Assembly: GCF_000963945.1 (NCBI RefSeq)
Contig: NZ_BAMW01000078.1
Coordinates: forward strand, 1 to 64,000
Source: Acetobacter indonesiensis
GTDB taxonomy: Bacteria; Pseudomonadota; Alphaproteobacteria; Acetobacterales; Acetobacteraceae
Direction: 5' to 3'
DNA: 64,000 bases
Part shown: positions 1 through 8,710 of the stretch, piece after piece
Position numbering within the stretch: the stretch's first letter is position 1
Layout of the letters: every line of letters starts with the position of its first letter
Program-made: the position numbers and the translations under genes
The notes under the pieces: generated by a model
What the model was told of the DNA's origin: nothing
What the model saw: only the letters and a program-made list of their open reading frames with translations
Databases searched by the model: none

Positions 1-1
1 C

Positions 2-1429
2 CTGCAGGTGCAGCAGGGGGGCAGTGCCAGCGGCACAGTCCAGCAGGGCGGCACGACGACGATCTTTGCTGGCGCGTCTGCCACAGACACCACCGTCACT
101 GGTGGCACGCTCAATCTGGTTGAGAGCGGCACGGCGACAAACATTACAGTTAACAGTGGCGGTAAGCTGGACATACAGGCGAACAGCACAGCCTCTGATG
201 TCACAGTGCAGAGCGGTGGTCAGATTGAAGTCGCAGGGAATCTTGCCAATGCGACTGTGAATAGCGGTGCCTCACTTTCTGTGACATCGACAGCGACGAT
301 TTCGGGTGTGGTTGTTAATAGCGGCGGTAGCCTGCAAGTGCAGTCCGGCGGGTCTCTGACTGGAGTGCATCTGAGTGCAGGTGGTTCTCTGGATCTGGGG
401 TGGCTGGCATATGATAGTAGCACAACGGCTACCATCGACGGGGGGCACACCATTGATATTTCCGGGGGGAGCGTCACCAGTTCCGTTGCAACGCTGGATG
501 GCGATTATAGCAATGATTTTTTCGTTCTTTCTGACGATGGGCATGGTGGCACCCTTCTTACGCTGGAAGAAGGCACACCCTGCTACTGTCCTGGCAGCTT
601 AATTCTGACAGAAATAGGGGAACGCCCGGTCGAAACACTGGAAATTGGTGATCTCCTGATGACTCATGCCGGGGTGCTGCGCCCGATCCGCTGGATTGGC
701 CGCCGTGCTTATGATGGTCGTTTTGCTGCCGGGCGCACTGATATCATGCCGGTCAGAATTTCTGCAGGTGCACTGGGCGATGACTTGCCGCGTCGAGATC
801 TGGTTATTTCCCCCTTACATGCCATGTTCCTTTATGGCGTGTTGGTACCTGCGTATGTTTTGGTCAATGGAAAGACCATCAGGCAGGAACACAATGTTCC
901 CGTTATTGAATACATTCACGTAGAACTGGAAACACACGATATTATTATTGCCGAAGGCGCACCGTCTGAAACTTTTGTGGATGATGGCAGCCGCGGTATG
1001 TTCCATAATGCGCACGAATACGGGGAACTTTACCCGGATGCAGAACCTGTTGCGCCACGTTACTGTGCTCCACGTGTGGAGGACGGTGAAGCGCTGGAAA
1101 TTATCCGCCGGTCTTTGGCATCGTCTGAACAAGGTGCCGCGACGTCTGTAGAGCTCTACGTGGACAAAGTAAGCAGCAGCCGCATTTTGGGCTGGGCTTG
1201 GGACCCAACGCAGCCTGCTGGTCGGCTGCGCCTGAAAATCTGTGTGAATGGTGTTGTGCTTTGTTATGCGCTGGCAGACCAGTATCGTGCAGATCTGAAA
1301 GCGGCAGGCAAGGGAGACGGCTTCCACGCTTTTGAAGTGGATGTGATTGGCGGCCTGACGGACGAGCAGATTGCAAATCTGTCTTGCACGGTGATTGACG
1401 TCGTCTCATCGTCTCGTGCTGTGGCCTGA
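2..1429 (+). CDS. Repeat-containing Hint-domain surface protein (5' partial)
   Basis: The reading frame is open to the left edge, so the N-terminus is missing; the GTG at 8 is not a convincing start. Residues below are counted from that GTG. About residues 28-130 are Gly/Ser/Thr/Val-rich imperfect repeats of 17-19 residues with the core VNSGGSLxV, as in AIDA-type adhesin passengers. Residues 190-330 form a Hedgehog/intein (Hint_2) domain: the entry motif is CYCPGS (C192, C194), and a block-B-like histidine lies in SPLHAM (H271). Hint domains in inteins and hedgehog proteins catalyse N-S acyl shift self-cleavage; whether this one does is inferred. Residues 381-447 form a beta-module (RILGWAWDP, then VNG, then GF) that is also found at the N-terminus of the next gene. 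The protein is probably exported, but the signal lies outside the window. Confidence 0.8.
   Translation: MQVQQGGSASGTVQQGGTTTIFAGASATDTTVTGGTLNLVESGTATNITVNSGGKLDIQANSTASDVTVQSGGQIEVAGNLANATVNSGASLSVTSTATISGVVVNSGGSLQVQSGGSLTGVHLSAGGSLDLGWLAYDSSTTATIDGGHTIDISGGSVTSSVATLDGDYSNDFFVLSDDGHGGTLLTLEEGTPCYCPGSLILTEIGERPVETLEIGDLLMTHAGVLRPIRWIGRRAYDGRFAAGRTDIMPVRISAGALGDDLPRRDLVISPLHAMFLYGVLVPAYVLVNGKTIRQEHNVPVIEYIHVELETHDIIIAEGAPSETFVDDGSRGMFHNAHEYGELYPDAEPVAPRYCAPRVEDGEALEIIRRSLASSEQGAATSVELYVDKVSSSRILGWAWDPTQPAGRLRLKICVNGVVLCYALADQYRADLKAAGKGDGFHAFEVDVIGGLTDEQIANLSCTVIDVVSSSRAVA
89..397 (+). repeat. AIDA-like degenerate coding repeats
   Basis: Five to six imperfect units of about 17-19 codons are seen. 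Each carries a variant of TVNSGG followed by a hydrophobic-x-V step and a Ser/Thr/Ala-rich turn. This periodicity predicts a right-handed beta-helix. The repeats probably continue upstream of the window. Repeats of this type are glycosylated in AIDA-I and TibA. Confidence 0.6.
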
Positions 1430-1446
1430 TCCAAAGCCGGATAAGA

Positions 1447-3117
1447 ATGAAAGCACCTTATATTGTCCCGGTACACCGCACGGTGTTACCGGGATATCTG
1501 GATATGGCAACGCGTACGCGTATTGCAGGTTGGGCTCAACCTGATCTAGGCGGAGAGCCAGCCGCGCTACAAATCCTCGATAATGGTGAACCTATCGCAA
1601 GGGTTATTGCCAATCAGCCTCGCCCAGACGTGGCGCAGGCCGGATTTGGTGAAGCCCGATGCGGGTTTGACCTTCTCATTCCAGTCGCTTTGCCTGTGCA
1701 TGAGCGGCACGTCATTCAGGTTCGACGGGAAAGTGACGGGTCTGAACTGAATGGTTCCCCGATAGTTATTGAAGCAGCCAGAGCGTTCGATGAGGACTTA
1801 CAAAGACTTGTGCGTCAGGCTGCACTTGGCGCACAGACGAACGCAGAACGAGAAGATACGTTAGCGTTCTTGGCCGATATTGCTGACAAAGTCATCACTG
1901 CTTATGCAAAGGCAGAAAGCGGGCAGGAACAAAGAGAGCATTATGCGCGTTTAGTGCGGCGTTACGGACCATCTGTTCCGCAGCAAACACGAACACCGCG
2001 TGCTCTGATTATTGACGAAATCGTGCCAATATTTGGCAGAGATGCAGGCTCGCAAGCGGTTCTTTCTCATGCAAAGAGTCTGCAAAATCTTGGCTATAGC
2101 GTTAGTTTTGTTGCTGCTAACGATTTGGCTCCTGAACCATCAACCTGTGCGCTTCTGGAAAAAAAGAGCCTGACTGTCTGGCATGCACCATTTTACAGTT
2201 GCGTTGAAGATGTATTGCACCGGCAGGCCGGATCGTTTGATGTGGTTTATCTGCACCGCATTGGTATAGCGACGCGGTATCTTGCGTTAGCCCGCCATTA
2301 TCAGCCGGGTGCAACAGTGCTGTACAGTGTAGCTGATCTTCATCATCAGCGTTTGACTGGACAGGCCGCGTTTGAAAAAAGACCTGAATTACTTGCGCTC
2401 AGCCGGTCTGTGCGATTGCAGGAGTGCACGGCTGCATGGCAAGCCGATGGTGTGCTGACTCATTCGCCAGAAGAAGCGGAATGGCTGGTTAAAGCTGTGC
2501 CCCAGGCACGCGTTGCCTGTGTTCCATGGTCTATCCCAATCCGATCTCCGGCAAAGAATTTTGAAAAACGCTCTGATATCGCCTTTATCGGAAATTATTC
2601 TCACGCCCCAAATCTTGATGCCGTCCGCTGGTTTGTTGAAACTATTTTGCCGGACTTGCGCGCAGAGTACCCGACACTGACTATTTGGTTGGTTGGTGCG
2701 CATTTACCGCAACATCTGTCTTGGCCCGAAGGGGTGCGGATTGTGGGGCATGTGACTGATCTTGATAAAGACGTTTTAGACCGCGTTCGCCTGACAGTTG
2801 CTCCGCTGAGATTTGGGGCAGGGATTAAAGGGAAGGTTCTGGAGAGCTTTGCTGCCGGTGTTCCGTGTGTCATGACCCCGACAGCAGCTGAAGGGCTGAA
2901 ACTACCCAAAACGTTAGCCGGACTTGTGGCAAAAGATGAAAAACAGCTGAAAAAATGCATCCTGAAATTATATGCCAATACAGAAGCCTGCCAAAAGCTG
3001 AGCAAGAAACTTCAAGCCTACGTTAAGTCAGTGTTTAGTGAAAAAAATACAACACAAACTCTTCAGGATGCTATTAGATTGGCAAATAAAAAAAGAAAAA
3101 TTACTGAAAATTCTTGA
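1447..3117 (+). CDS. GT-B fold glycosyltransferase with N-terminal beta-module
   Basis: The C-terminal half (about residues 375-500) is a group 1 / GT4-like nucleotide-sugar binding domain: FIGNYSHAPN, then WLVGAHLP, then the donor-site stretch RFGAGIKGKVLESFAAG with the conserved glutamate E466. Residues 185-345 look like the matching N-terminal Rossmann half (LIIDEIVP, then VVYLHRIG). Residues 24-95 are an extra beta-module (RIAGWAQPD, DNGEPIARV, GFGEARCGF) that matches the C-terminal module of the upstream Hint protein. No signal peptide or membrane segment is seen, so it should act in the cytosol. It starts 17 bases after the Hint gene stops and is probably cotranscribed with it. Acceptor and sugar are unknown; the neighbouring repeat protein is an obvious candidate acceptor. 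Confidence 0.8.
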   Translation: MKAPYIVPVHRTVLPGYLDMATRTRIAGWAQPDLGGEPAALQILDNGEPIARVIANQPRPDVAQAGFGEARCGFDLLIPVALPVHERHVIQVRRESDGSELNGSPIVIEAARAFDEDLQRLVRQAALGAQTNAEREDTLAFLADIADKVITAYAKAESGQEQREHYARLVRRYGPSVPQQTRTPRALIIDEIVPIFGRDAGSQAVLSHAKSLQNLGYSVSFVAANDLAPEPSTCALLEKKSLTVWHAPFYSCVEDVLHRQAGSFDVVYLHRIGIATRYLALARHYQPGATVLYSVADLHHQRLTGQAAFEKRPELLALSRSVRLQECTAAWQADGVLTHSPEEAEWLVKAVPQARVACVPWSIPIRSPAKNFEKRSDIAFIGNYSHAPNLDAVRWFVETILPDLRAEYPTLTIWLVGAHLPQHLSWPEGVRIVGHVTDLDKDVLDRVRLTVAPLRFGAGIKGKVLESFAAGVPCVMTPTAAEGLKLPKTLAGLVAKDEKQLKKCILKLYANTEACQKLSKKLQAYVKSVFSEKNTTQTLQDAIRLANKKRKITENS

Positions 3118-3224
3118 AAAATTATGCAAGGTGTAATATTGAAACAGATAGGTTTATGCTCTCCAGCCACCAGAAGGTGAATACTTTCGGGTAGCAGTAT
3201 TTGTTGGCTCTACAGATATGCGGT

Positions 3225-4241
3225 TTACTGGACAGAAGAAGGCCTAAGGGCCGCCACTATGACATCGGGATAGTTCGTTGTAATTGCGTTAATTCCTAAT
3301 GCGACAGCTTTGCTTGTTTCTGTGAGCGTATCGACCGTCCATACGCCAGTTTTTAAACCAATTTTCTGTGCCTGACTTACAAGGGGAAGGGTCGCATCAT
3401 CTTTATAAGCATCTAACATCCAGCCGCCCTGTTTTTTTATATAGTCTGCGTACAGGGAATAATTGCTGACAGGTCCAAAGCCATCCGTCAGACGGTCAAT
3501 AATTTTTTGCGGTGTCAGAGAAGTTATATCGATCCCAAGGCCCCTCATATCATTTGCAAACTCACGTGCGTAAACGAGAGGATCTCTAAAAATATAAACG
3601 GTTTTTTGTGTTGGGTCTATTGTGTGGATTAAATGAAGAAGTTTCCAATCGAATGAAATGATAGAAATTTTATCTTTAGCGGCATGTTTATGAATAATTT
3701 TTAGGATGTCTATTGCCAGAGTTTCCGCAGGATACCCGGCGGGAAGATCAAGTGCAGATTTTACTTCAACAAAAACTTGCGGATTATTGGGGCTCTTCGA
3801 AATAAGCTCAAGTGCATTATCCAGGTTGATAATAGTCTCTTGTTCTTGATTTTTCCTGAAAGGATAAGGTTTATCAGAAGGTGATCCAGATCGGCTCTGC
3901 CCGATACTGTAATTGGACAGTTCAGCGAATGTCAGATTTCTAATAAATGTTGTCCGCTTATCAAGCCAATGGTGATTCTGTTGTGTTTCATCAGGTTGAA
4001 GAACGAAGTCATGATGTAAAACTGGAATATGATCTTTTGTATCTTGTACATCAAATTCAATAATATCCGCTTTCACATCTAGCGCATGCAATATGGCCGA
4101 ACGGGTATTATGAGCGTGATAAGCGGCTCCTCCTGCATGAGCTACAACCATGGTTTTTATTATGGATTGACATAATGCGGGGGCTGGCAGCATTCCCATG
4201 CTACCAGCACAAAACCAAATAGTGGCTAATGATTTTCGCAT
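3225..4241 (-). CDS. Secreted glycerophosphodiester phosphodiesterase
   Basis: It hydrolyses glycerophosphodiesters to sn-glycerol 3-phosphate and an alcohol. The GDPD catalytic signature is visible: H35 in VVAHAGG, N45 in HNT, the metal ligands E62 and D64 in IIEFDVQ, and H76/H77 in VLHHD. The start MRKSLATIWFCAGSMGMLPAP reads as a signal peptide, so the enzyme should be periplasmic. Its ATG overlaps the stop codon of the FecA-type receptor by one base (TAATG), so the two are translationally coupled. That suggests the receptor imports, or responds to, a phosphodiester compound. Length (338 aa) fits the secreted GlpQ-like group. Confidence 0.9.
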   Translation of the reverse strand: MRKSLATIWFCAGSMGMLPAPALCQSIIKTMVVAHAGGAAYHAHNTRSAILHALDVKADIIEFDVQDTKDHIPVLHHDFVLQPDETQQNHHWLDKRTTFIRNLTFAELSNYSIGQSRSGSPSDKPYPFRKNQEQETIINLDNALELISKSPNNPQVFVEVKSALDLPAGYPAETLAIDILKIIHKHAAKDKISIISFDWKLLHLIHTIDPTQKTVYIFRDPLVYAREFANDMRGLGIDITSLTPQKIIDRLTDGFGPVSNYSLYADYIKKQGGWMLDAYKDDATLPLVSQAQKIGLKTGVWTVDTLTETSKAVALGINAITTNYPDVIVAALRPSSVQ

Positions 4242-6976
4242 TAGAATTGGCCCGTTAAAGAAAGGCGGAAACTACGCCCCAAAATAGGACGGGCGAGGAA
4301 AACGCTATTATTCGATTGGGAACTTAACACTTCGCCTGAACGAGGATTCCCCTCGGTTAATCCGAGAGAATTATTCAGGTTCTGGCCAGACAAGTTGATG
4401 GTCAGATAGTTGCCAACCTGATACGCGGCACCAAAGTTAACAACTGTGTAAGAGGGAAGTTTCTGGCTGTTTGCGGCATCTGCATAACGTAGACCGTAAT
4501 GTTCTACATCTGCCTGCAAAAGTAGTTTGTCATTGAATAAATGAAGACGTGGTGTAACGCGAAACATTACAGGCGGAACGCGCAGAAGATGGTTGTTACT
4601 ATAGTCATTTAAGACGGGAGCATTTTGAGAAAGGGTCTGATAACGCAACCCTTTGAACCGGGCGTCTTGAGCTGTCCCTGTAAAAACAACGTCAAAATAT
4701 CGGATAGGGCGGATAGTGCCCTCAAATTCGACCCCATATGCACGGGTATCAGCATTAATAGTCTGCTGCGTATACCCACCATTGGCAACATTAAAAACGT
4801 AATTATTAACCTGAAACCCATGATAATCCGTGTCGAAACCGGTGACATAGGCATCGACATAGCGCGAATTATATTTAACTCCGCCTTCATACATATTCAT
4901 TGTCTGGTTGGCAGGAACAGCAACCGGATTGGTGATGAAAGACGCCAGACTGGGGAGACGGTAAGCGCGCGTAAAGCGTGCAAAGAAGCCCAGGTTAGGG
5001 TGTAGCTGGTAGTTAATGCCAATCGTCCCACCGAAATTATCGTAGACTTTATCATAATGCCTGAAAGCACCATTTCCGGATAAAACATTGGAAAGATAGG
5101 GCGCAGACCCTAAAGCGACACTATGGGTGCCTTCTACAGTCCCGGTGGCGCGCTGCACTTCATACCGGACACCTGCATCAAGACGGAGTTTTCGGGTAAT
5201 CGCCCATTCGTCGGTAGCATATCCGGCCACATCAATGTCATGCCCCCAGCCATTGGCAAATTCAGAGCCATAACGGGTATAGCCATTTTGTGTCATGGAG
5301 CCCAAGACTGTGCCAGCGGCATCGACAGCATCTATATTCAGCGAGCGAGCGTGAGATGTCGTGTCTAAAAGCATGTTAGCGGAATAACGGTTGAAATCCT
5401 CGTTAAAATAGGAGGCAAACGCTCCCATAGCAATGTCATGATGCCCAAGGAAAGAAAGTGATTTTTCCAGTTTGAAGTCATTCATAACTTCGTGCTCGTT
5501 GACCCAGACAGCACGGAGAGAGGCATCTGTAACGTAATTATTGCCAGTCGTTGACGAAGAAAACTGCTGATTAGGATTATCAGCATAGCGAAGTTGCCAA
5601 CCTGTGGCGCCGGCAAATAGAGTGTATGCTGTTGCAAGACCATTCAGTCTTGTAGTGGCATCAGTGACGGTGCTGGGGGAGAGAACCGTCCATGCAGCAT
5701 TCATTGACCGGTAGCGGAGTGTATCAGTCAGATGCCATCCGTCAGCCAGATCGTGTTTGAAACCAGCCGTCACCTGATCAATCCGCATATGGATGCCGCT
5801 TTGCAGGTCAATATGCTTTGTGCTGCCACCGGGGCCAGGTAGATACGCATTGGCGAGGGCTTTAGAGGAATATGTTCCTGTATTGGCATTGAAGCCTGTG
5901 AGAGACGTTATATTCCCAGATTTGTCATATGTAACAGGAATGTCGGTAAAAAAGGCCGTTCGATCATCAAGGTGTTTATAATCAACAAAAAAACTGCCAC
6001 CGTGGCTGAATGATCGGCTGACGTTCGCACGGATTTGTCCACCCGAATTTGCACGAAAACCGGGGTCGCGAACGCCATTTTCAACACGATAAAATCCGCC
6101 AAGGCTCCAACGCCACGGACCCGCTGGTCCGCCTAACCATGCGTCTGTACGATAAAGGCCGTCATCACCAAATGTTTGCTTGCCTACGCCCGAAAGTTTT
6201 TCTGTGCCGCGTTTGGATATGAAGTTTACCAGTCCGCCTGGTGCATTTTGGGCCACGATAGAGCTAGGACCACCACGGACAACCTGAATATTCCGCAGTG
6301 TTTCATCAATGCGGAAACTATCGTCTGCATTCAGATAGCCTAGAGCAGGGTCTGATTGCAGAGGAAGACCATCTTCTTCCAACTGCACTGACCCGTAACC
6401 ATCAACGGGGATACCACGCGCACGGATATTGGCCCCGACTTCCCCGCCGGATGCTTCAACCCAAAAGCCGGGTGTATTTTTTAGAGCTTCCGACACAGAC
6501 GAAATACTGCGCATACGCAGATCTTTCTGAGAAATGGTTGTAATTGCATAGCTCGCATCAATTTTTTTCTGATGCTTGCTGGATGCGCGCCCGGTGACGA
6601 TAAGATTTTCTTCCTGTACAGCTTGCGTCGTTTGGTGCGGGACTGAAACCGGTTGGCTTGTGAGCACAATCAGGCCGCCTGCGTGTTCTGTCGCAACAAC
6701 ACCTGTTCCAGCGAGAATTTTCTTGAGGGCACTGTCCGGGCTCATAACGCCCGTGACGGGTGCAGTACGCACTTTCCCGGCGATTGTGCCTGCAACGGCA
6801 ACGTGTAGACCTGACTGGCGTGCAAAGAGCGTAATTGCAGACGAAAGCGGTTGTGCAGGAATGGAAAAATGAACTTCGCTTGGTGTCGCAGCATCTGCGT
6901 TAGAGAGGAGGTAAGTGCTAATTGCGCTACAGCAAAGTAGGCTTAAACAAAGAGGGACATGACGCATAATAAGCAT
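4241..6976 (-). CDS. FecA-type TonB-dependent transducer receptor with STN domain
   Basis: Outer-membrane receptor that both transports and signals. After the signal peptide, about residues 35-105 form an STN domain (FSIPAQPLSSAITLFARQSG), the periplasmic part that contacts FecR-type anti-sigma factors. A plug domain (about 135-250, with VSEALKNTPGFWV and VVRGGPSSI) and a 22-strand barrel ending in GRSFRLSLTGQF follow. The length of 911 aa is normal for transducers. ATG 6976 opens the frame, but an ATG three codons later (6967) has better Shine-Dalgarno spacing (AGGA, 9 nt). The gene lies downstream of the sigma/FecR pair, as in fecIRA, and overlaps the GDPD gene by one base. The substrate is not identifiable from sequence; FecA proper imports ferric citrate, but the GDPD neighbour argues for something else. 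Confidence 0.9.
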   Translation of the reverse strand: MLIMRHVPLCLSLLCCSAISTYLLSNADAATPSEVHFSIPAQPLSSAITLFARQSGLHVAVAGTIAGKVRTAPVTGVMSPDSALKKILAGTGVVATEHAGGLIVLTSQPVSVPHQTTQAVQEENLIVTGRASSKHQKKIDASYAITTISQKDLRMRSISSVSEALKNTPGFWVEASGGEVGANIRARGIPVDGYGSVQLEEDGLPLQSDPALGYLNADDSFRIDETLRNIQVVRGGPSSIVAQNAPGGLVNFISKRGTEKLSGVGKQTFGDDGLYRTDAWLGGPAGPWRWSLGGFYRVENGVRDPGFRANSGGQIRANVSRSFSHGGSFFVDYKHLDDRTAFFTDIPVTYDKSGNITSLTGFNANTGTYSSKALANAYLPGPGGSTKHIDLQSGIHMRIDQVTAGFKHDLADGWHLTDTLRYRSMNAAWTVLSPSTVTDATTRLNGLATAYTLFAGATGWQLRYADNPNQQFSSSTTGNNYVTDASLRAVWVNEHEVMNDFKLEKSLSFLGHHDIAMGAFASYFNEDFNRYSANMLLDTTSHARSLNIDAVDAAGTVLGSMTQNGYTRYGSEFANGWGHDIDVAGYATDEWAITRKLRLDAGVRYEVQRATGTVEGTHSVALGSAPYLSNVLSGNGAFRHYDKVYDNFGGTIGINYQLHPNLGFFARFTRAYRLPSLASFITNPVAVPANQTMNMYEGGVKYNSRYVDAYVTGFDTDYHGFQVNNYVFNVANGGYTQQTINADTRAYGVEFEGTIRPIRYFDVVFTGTAQDARFKGLRYQTLSQNAPVLNDYSNNHLLRVPPVMFRVTPRLHLFNDKLLLQADVEHYGLRYADAANSQKLPSYTVVNFGAAYQVGNYLTINLSGQNLNNSLGLTEGNPRSGEVLSSQSNNSVFLARPILGRSFRLSLTGQF

Positions 6977-7009
6977 TCCTGAGTTGGATTATCTACTCAG
7001 GTGATGCTT
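6971..7009 (-). promoter_or_regulatory. Hairpin covering the fecA-type translation start
   Basis: On the minus-strand transcript, AAGCA and CCTGAGT pair with ACTCAGG and TGCTT around a 10-nt loop. The 3' arm holds the CAGGA Shine-Dalgarno element, and the hairpin runs into the first ATG. When folded, the ribosome site would be closed. Confidence 0.45.
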
Positions 7010-7062
7010 GGAGAGCATGTTTTCTGCCACTGGAAATTGTTAAGATTTAAAGACAGGAAGGT

Positions 7063-8016
7063 TTAATAAAGGTCAATGCGTCCAGATGTTACCACCCCAT
7101 CTATATGTAAGGTGGAGCGCACTGCATCAATGAATGTGTCCGGATCTTTCAGGGCAAAAGACCCCAGCAAAACAAGAGAACGCGCTTTGCCATGAACAAA
7201 GATTTTTTTCTGGTTGTATTTATTGAAAGTGGCAGCGACTTCAGACAAGGGTTGTCCGTAAAGTTCTACAATCCCCTGCGCCCAGTTGGTTTCTCTCGTT
7301 ATTTCGTCAGGCAACAGTTTGCGGCGTGTCAGCTTTCCTGTGCTTGAGACACATAGCTCTTCGCCAGGAGAAAGAACAATAGGCTGATCGTAGAAATTCC
7401 TCATTATCTTGGCTTGTCCTTCCAGCAGAAGAAGGCGATTTTTTTCCACACTGAGCGAGCTTTGCAGCTTACCGCTAACTGTTGCATGAATATGCTCAAG
7501 TCTTAATTCTGCTGGGTGTGAGCATGAAAGAAGGCATCTGCCAGCAAGATGGTCGATAGATGTACCATATTTTCTGATTTGAGAGTAACTATCCAGGGAA
7601 ACTTGTCCAATCTGGGGTATCTGCGTATCGAGGGTGTTATCTGTTGTGCTGTAGAAGCGCCCCATTTCATGTGATGTGCGTGGCAGCATGCACAAGGCTA
7701 AAGAGGCCGCTAATCCTGATATCACGTGCCGTCGAGAAACAGGAAAATCTGTTGTGACGGCGCTTTTGTTTTTCTCCGGCAGAATTGGTTTATCTGTTCG
7801 CAGTGCAACAGAGCGGCTTGTAGCCTGCCAGACCACTTCAGCACGGATTAATGCGCCTTTGTTACGGACGTCATTAGCCAGCCAGGTCTCTAATAAAGCC
7901 TGTTCCTGCTCAGTCAGGGGAGCATTCTTTTTTTTTGCTACCCAGAAAGATGCCGTTTCATTACGGTCTGTTTTTGTGTGATCTGCCAAGCGGGAGAGGC
8001 CTATACCCGATATCAT
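7063..8016 (-). CDS. FecR-family anti-sigma regulator
   Basis: Inner-membrane signal relay between the STN domain of the receptor and the ECF sigma factor. The N-terminal cytosolic part carries the DUF4880-type helix pattern (FWVAKKKNAPLTEQEQALLETWL). A single hydrophobic stretch at about residues 100-115 (VISGLAASLALCMLP) is the membrane anchor, and the periplasmic FecR domain follows. At 317 aa it is typical. Its start lies inside the sigma gene (56 bases of overlap), indicating translational coupling; a TTG nine codons downstream is an alternative start. Operon order is sigma, FecR, receptor, GDPD. Confidence 0.87.
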   Translation of the reverse strand: MISGIGLSRLADHTKTDRNETASFWVAKKKNAPLTEQEQALLETWLANDVRNKGALIRAEVVWQATSRSVALRTDKPILPEKNKSAVTTDFPVSRRHVISGLAASLALCMLPRTSHEMGRFYSTTDNTLDTQIPQIGQVSLDSYSQIRKYGTSIDHLAGRCLLSCSHPAELRLEHIHATVSGKLQSSLSVEKNRLLLLEGQAKIMRNFYDQPIVLSPGEELCVSSTGKLTRRKLLPDEITRETNWAQGIVELYGQPLSEVAATFNKYNQKKIFVHGKARSLVLLGSFALKDPDTFIDAVRSTLHIDGVVTSGRIDLY

Positions 8017-8527
8017 GTTGCCGTTCTTGATGTCCGTAAGCGTCCCCGATAAGGCGAAGCGCTTTGGCTACCTGTTTGGCAATGATAGTTTCTGAAAGGT
8101 TGAGACGTTGCGCACATTCCTTGTGCGAATAACCGTGAATACGATGTAAAGTAAATATTGCCCTGCAACGTGGTGGCAGGTTGGAGATAACATGATTTAG
8201 AAATTCCAGCTCCTTTCGTGCTCCTACCGATTGTTCAGGACTAATTGTGTCGTGCCCTGAGCATTCATCTGAAAGATCTGCCAGAGAACTGAATGAGACA
8301 ATTTGAGCACGTCGATAATGTTGAAGAACAATATTTCGAGTTATTGTGAACAAAAGCCTACGTGGGAATTGAATCGTCGTAAAATCGACCTTTGCCAGAA
8401 TAACCCACGCCTCCTGAAGAATGTCGTCCGCGTCGATGTCCTTATATTTTGACAGCCAGCGTCTAACATCGGATTCATGAGGCAAAATGTTCTCAGCGAG
8501 CCATTTTGCCTGTTTGTCATTCAACAC
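7961..8527 (-). CDS. ECF RNA polymerase sigma factor, FecI type
   Basis: A small sigma-70 protein of 188 aa. Region 2 is seen in DADDILQEAWVILAKVDF and in FPRRLLFTITRNIVLQHYRR. Region 4 is seen in LPPRCRAIFTLHRIHGYSHKECAQRLNLSE, which ends in a helix-turn-helix. The genes directly downstream are FecR and an STN-bearing receptor, so it should direct transcription of the receptor operon when the ligand is bound. The 183-base upstream gap is AT-rich around 8580-8620, which fits a promoter; I see no clear Fur box there. Confidence 0.9.
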   Translation of the reverse strand: MLNDKQAKWLAENILPHESDVRRWLSKYKDIDADDILQEAWVILAKVDFTTIQFPRRLLFTITRNIVLQHYRRAQIVSFSSLADLSDECSGHDTISPEQSVGARKELEFLNHVISNLPPRCRAIFTLHRIHGYSHKECAQRLNLSETIIAKQVAKALRLIGDAYGHQERQHDIGYRPLPLGRSHKNRP

Positions 8528-8710
8528 GTTGTCTGACCCTATGCCATATCCGGTTTTCGTATAGGCAGTTCAGGCTTTGGAAAATATTATAATTATATGA
8601 AAAATAAAAAAACGATGTCGTCACAAAGTTAACGGCTGGAGGCTGATCGGATCTGTGCTCAAAGAGCTATAGTGTTTGATACGGCCGTGTTAAAAAGAAG
8701 TAATTTGTTT

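Noticed and set aside
89-397. CRISPR-like direct repeats
   Set aside because: The periodicity is at protein level with degenerate codons; no identical DNA repeats or spacers of constant length.
815-1327. Antisense frame of 170 codons inside the Hint protein gene
   Set aside because: Shadow of a strongly supported gene; no ribosome site and no protein-like domain.
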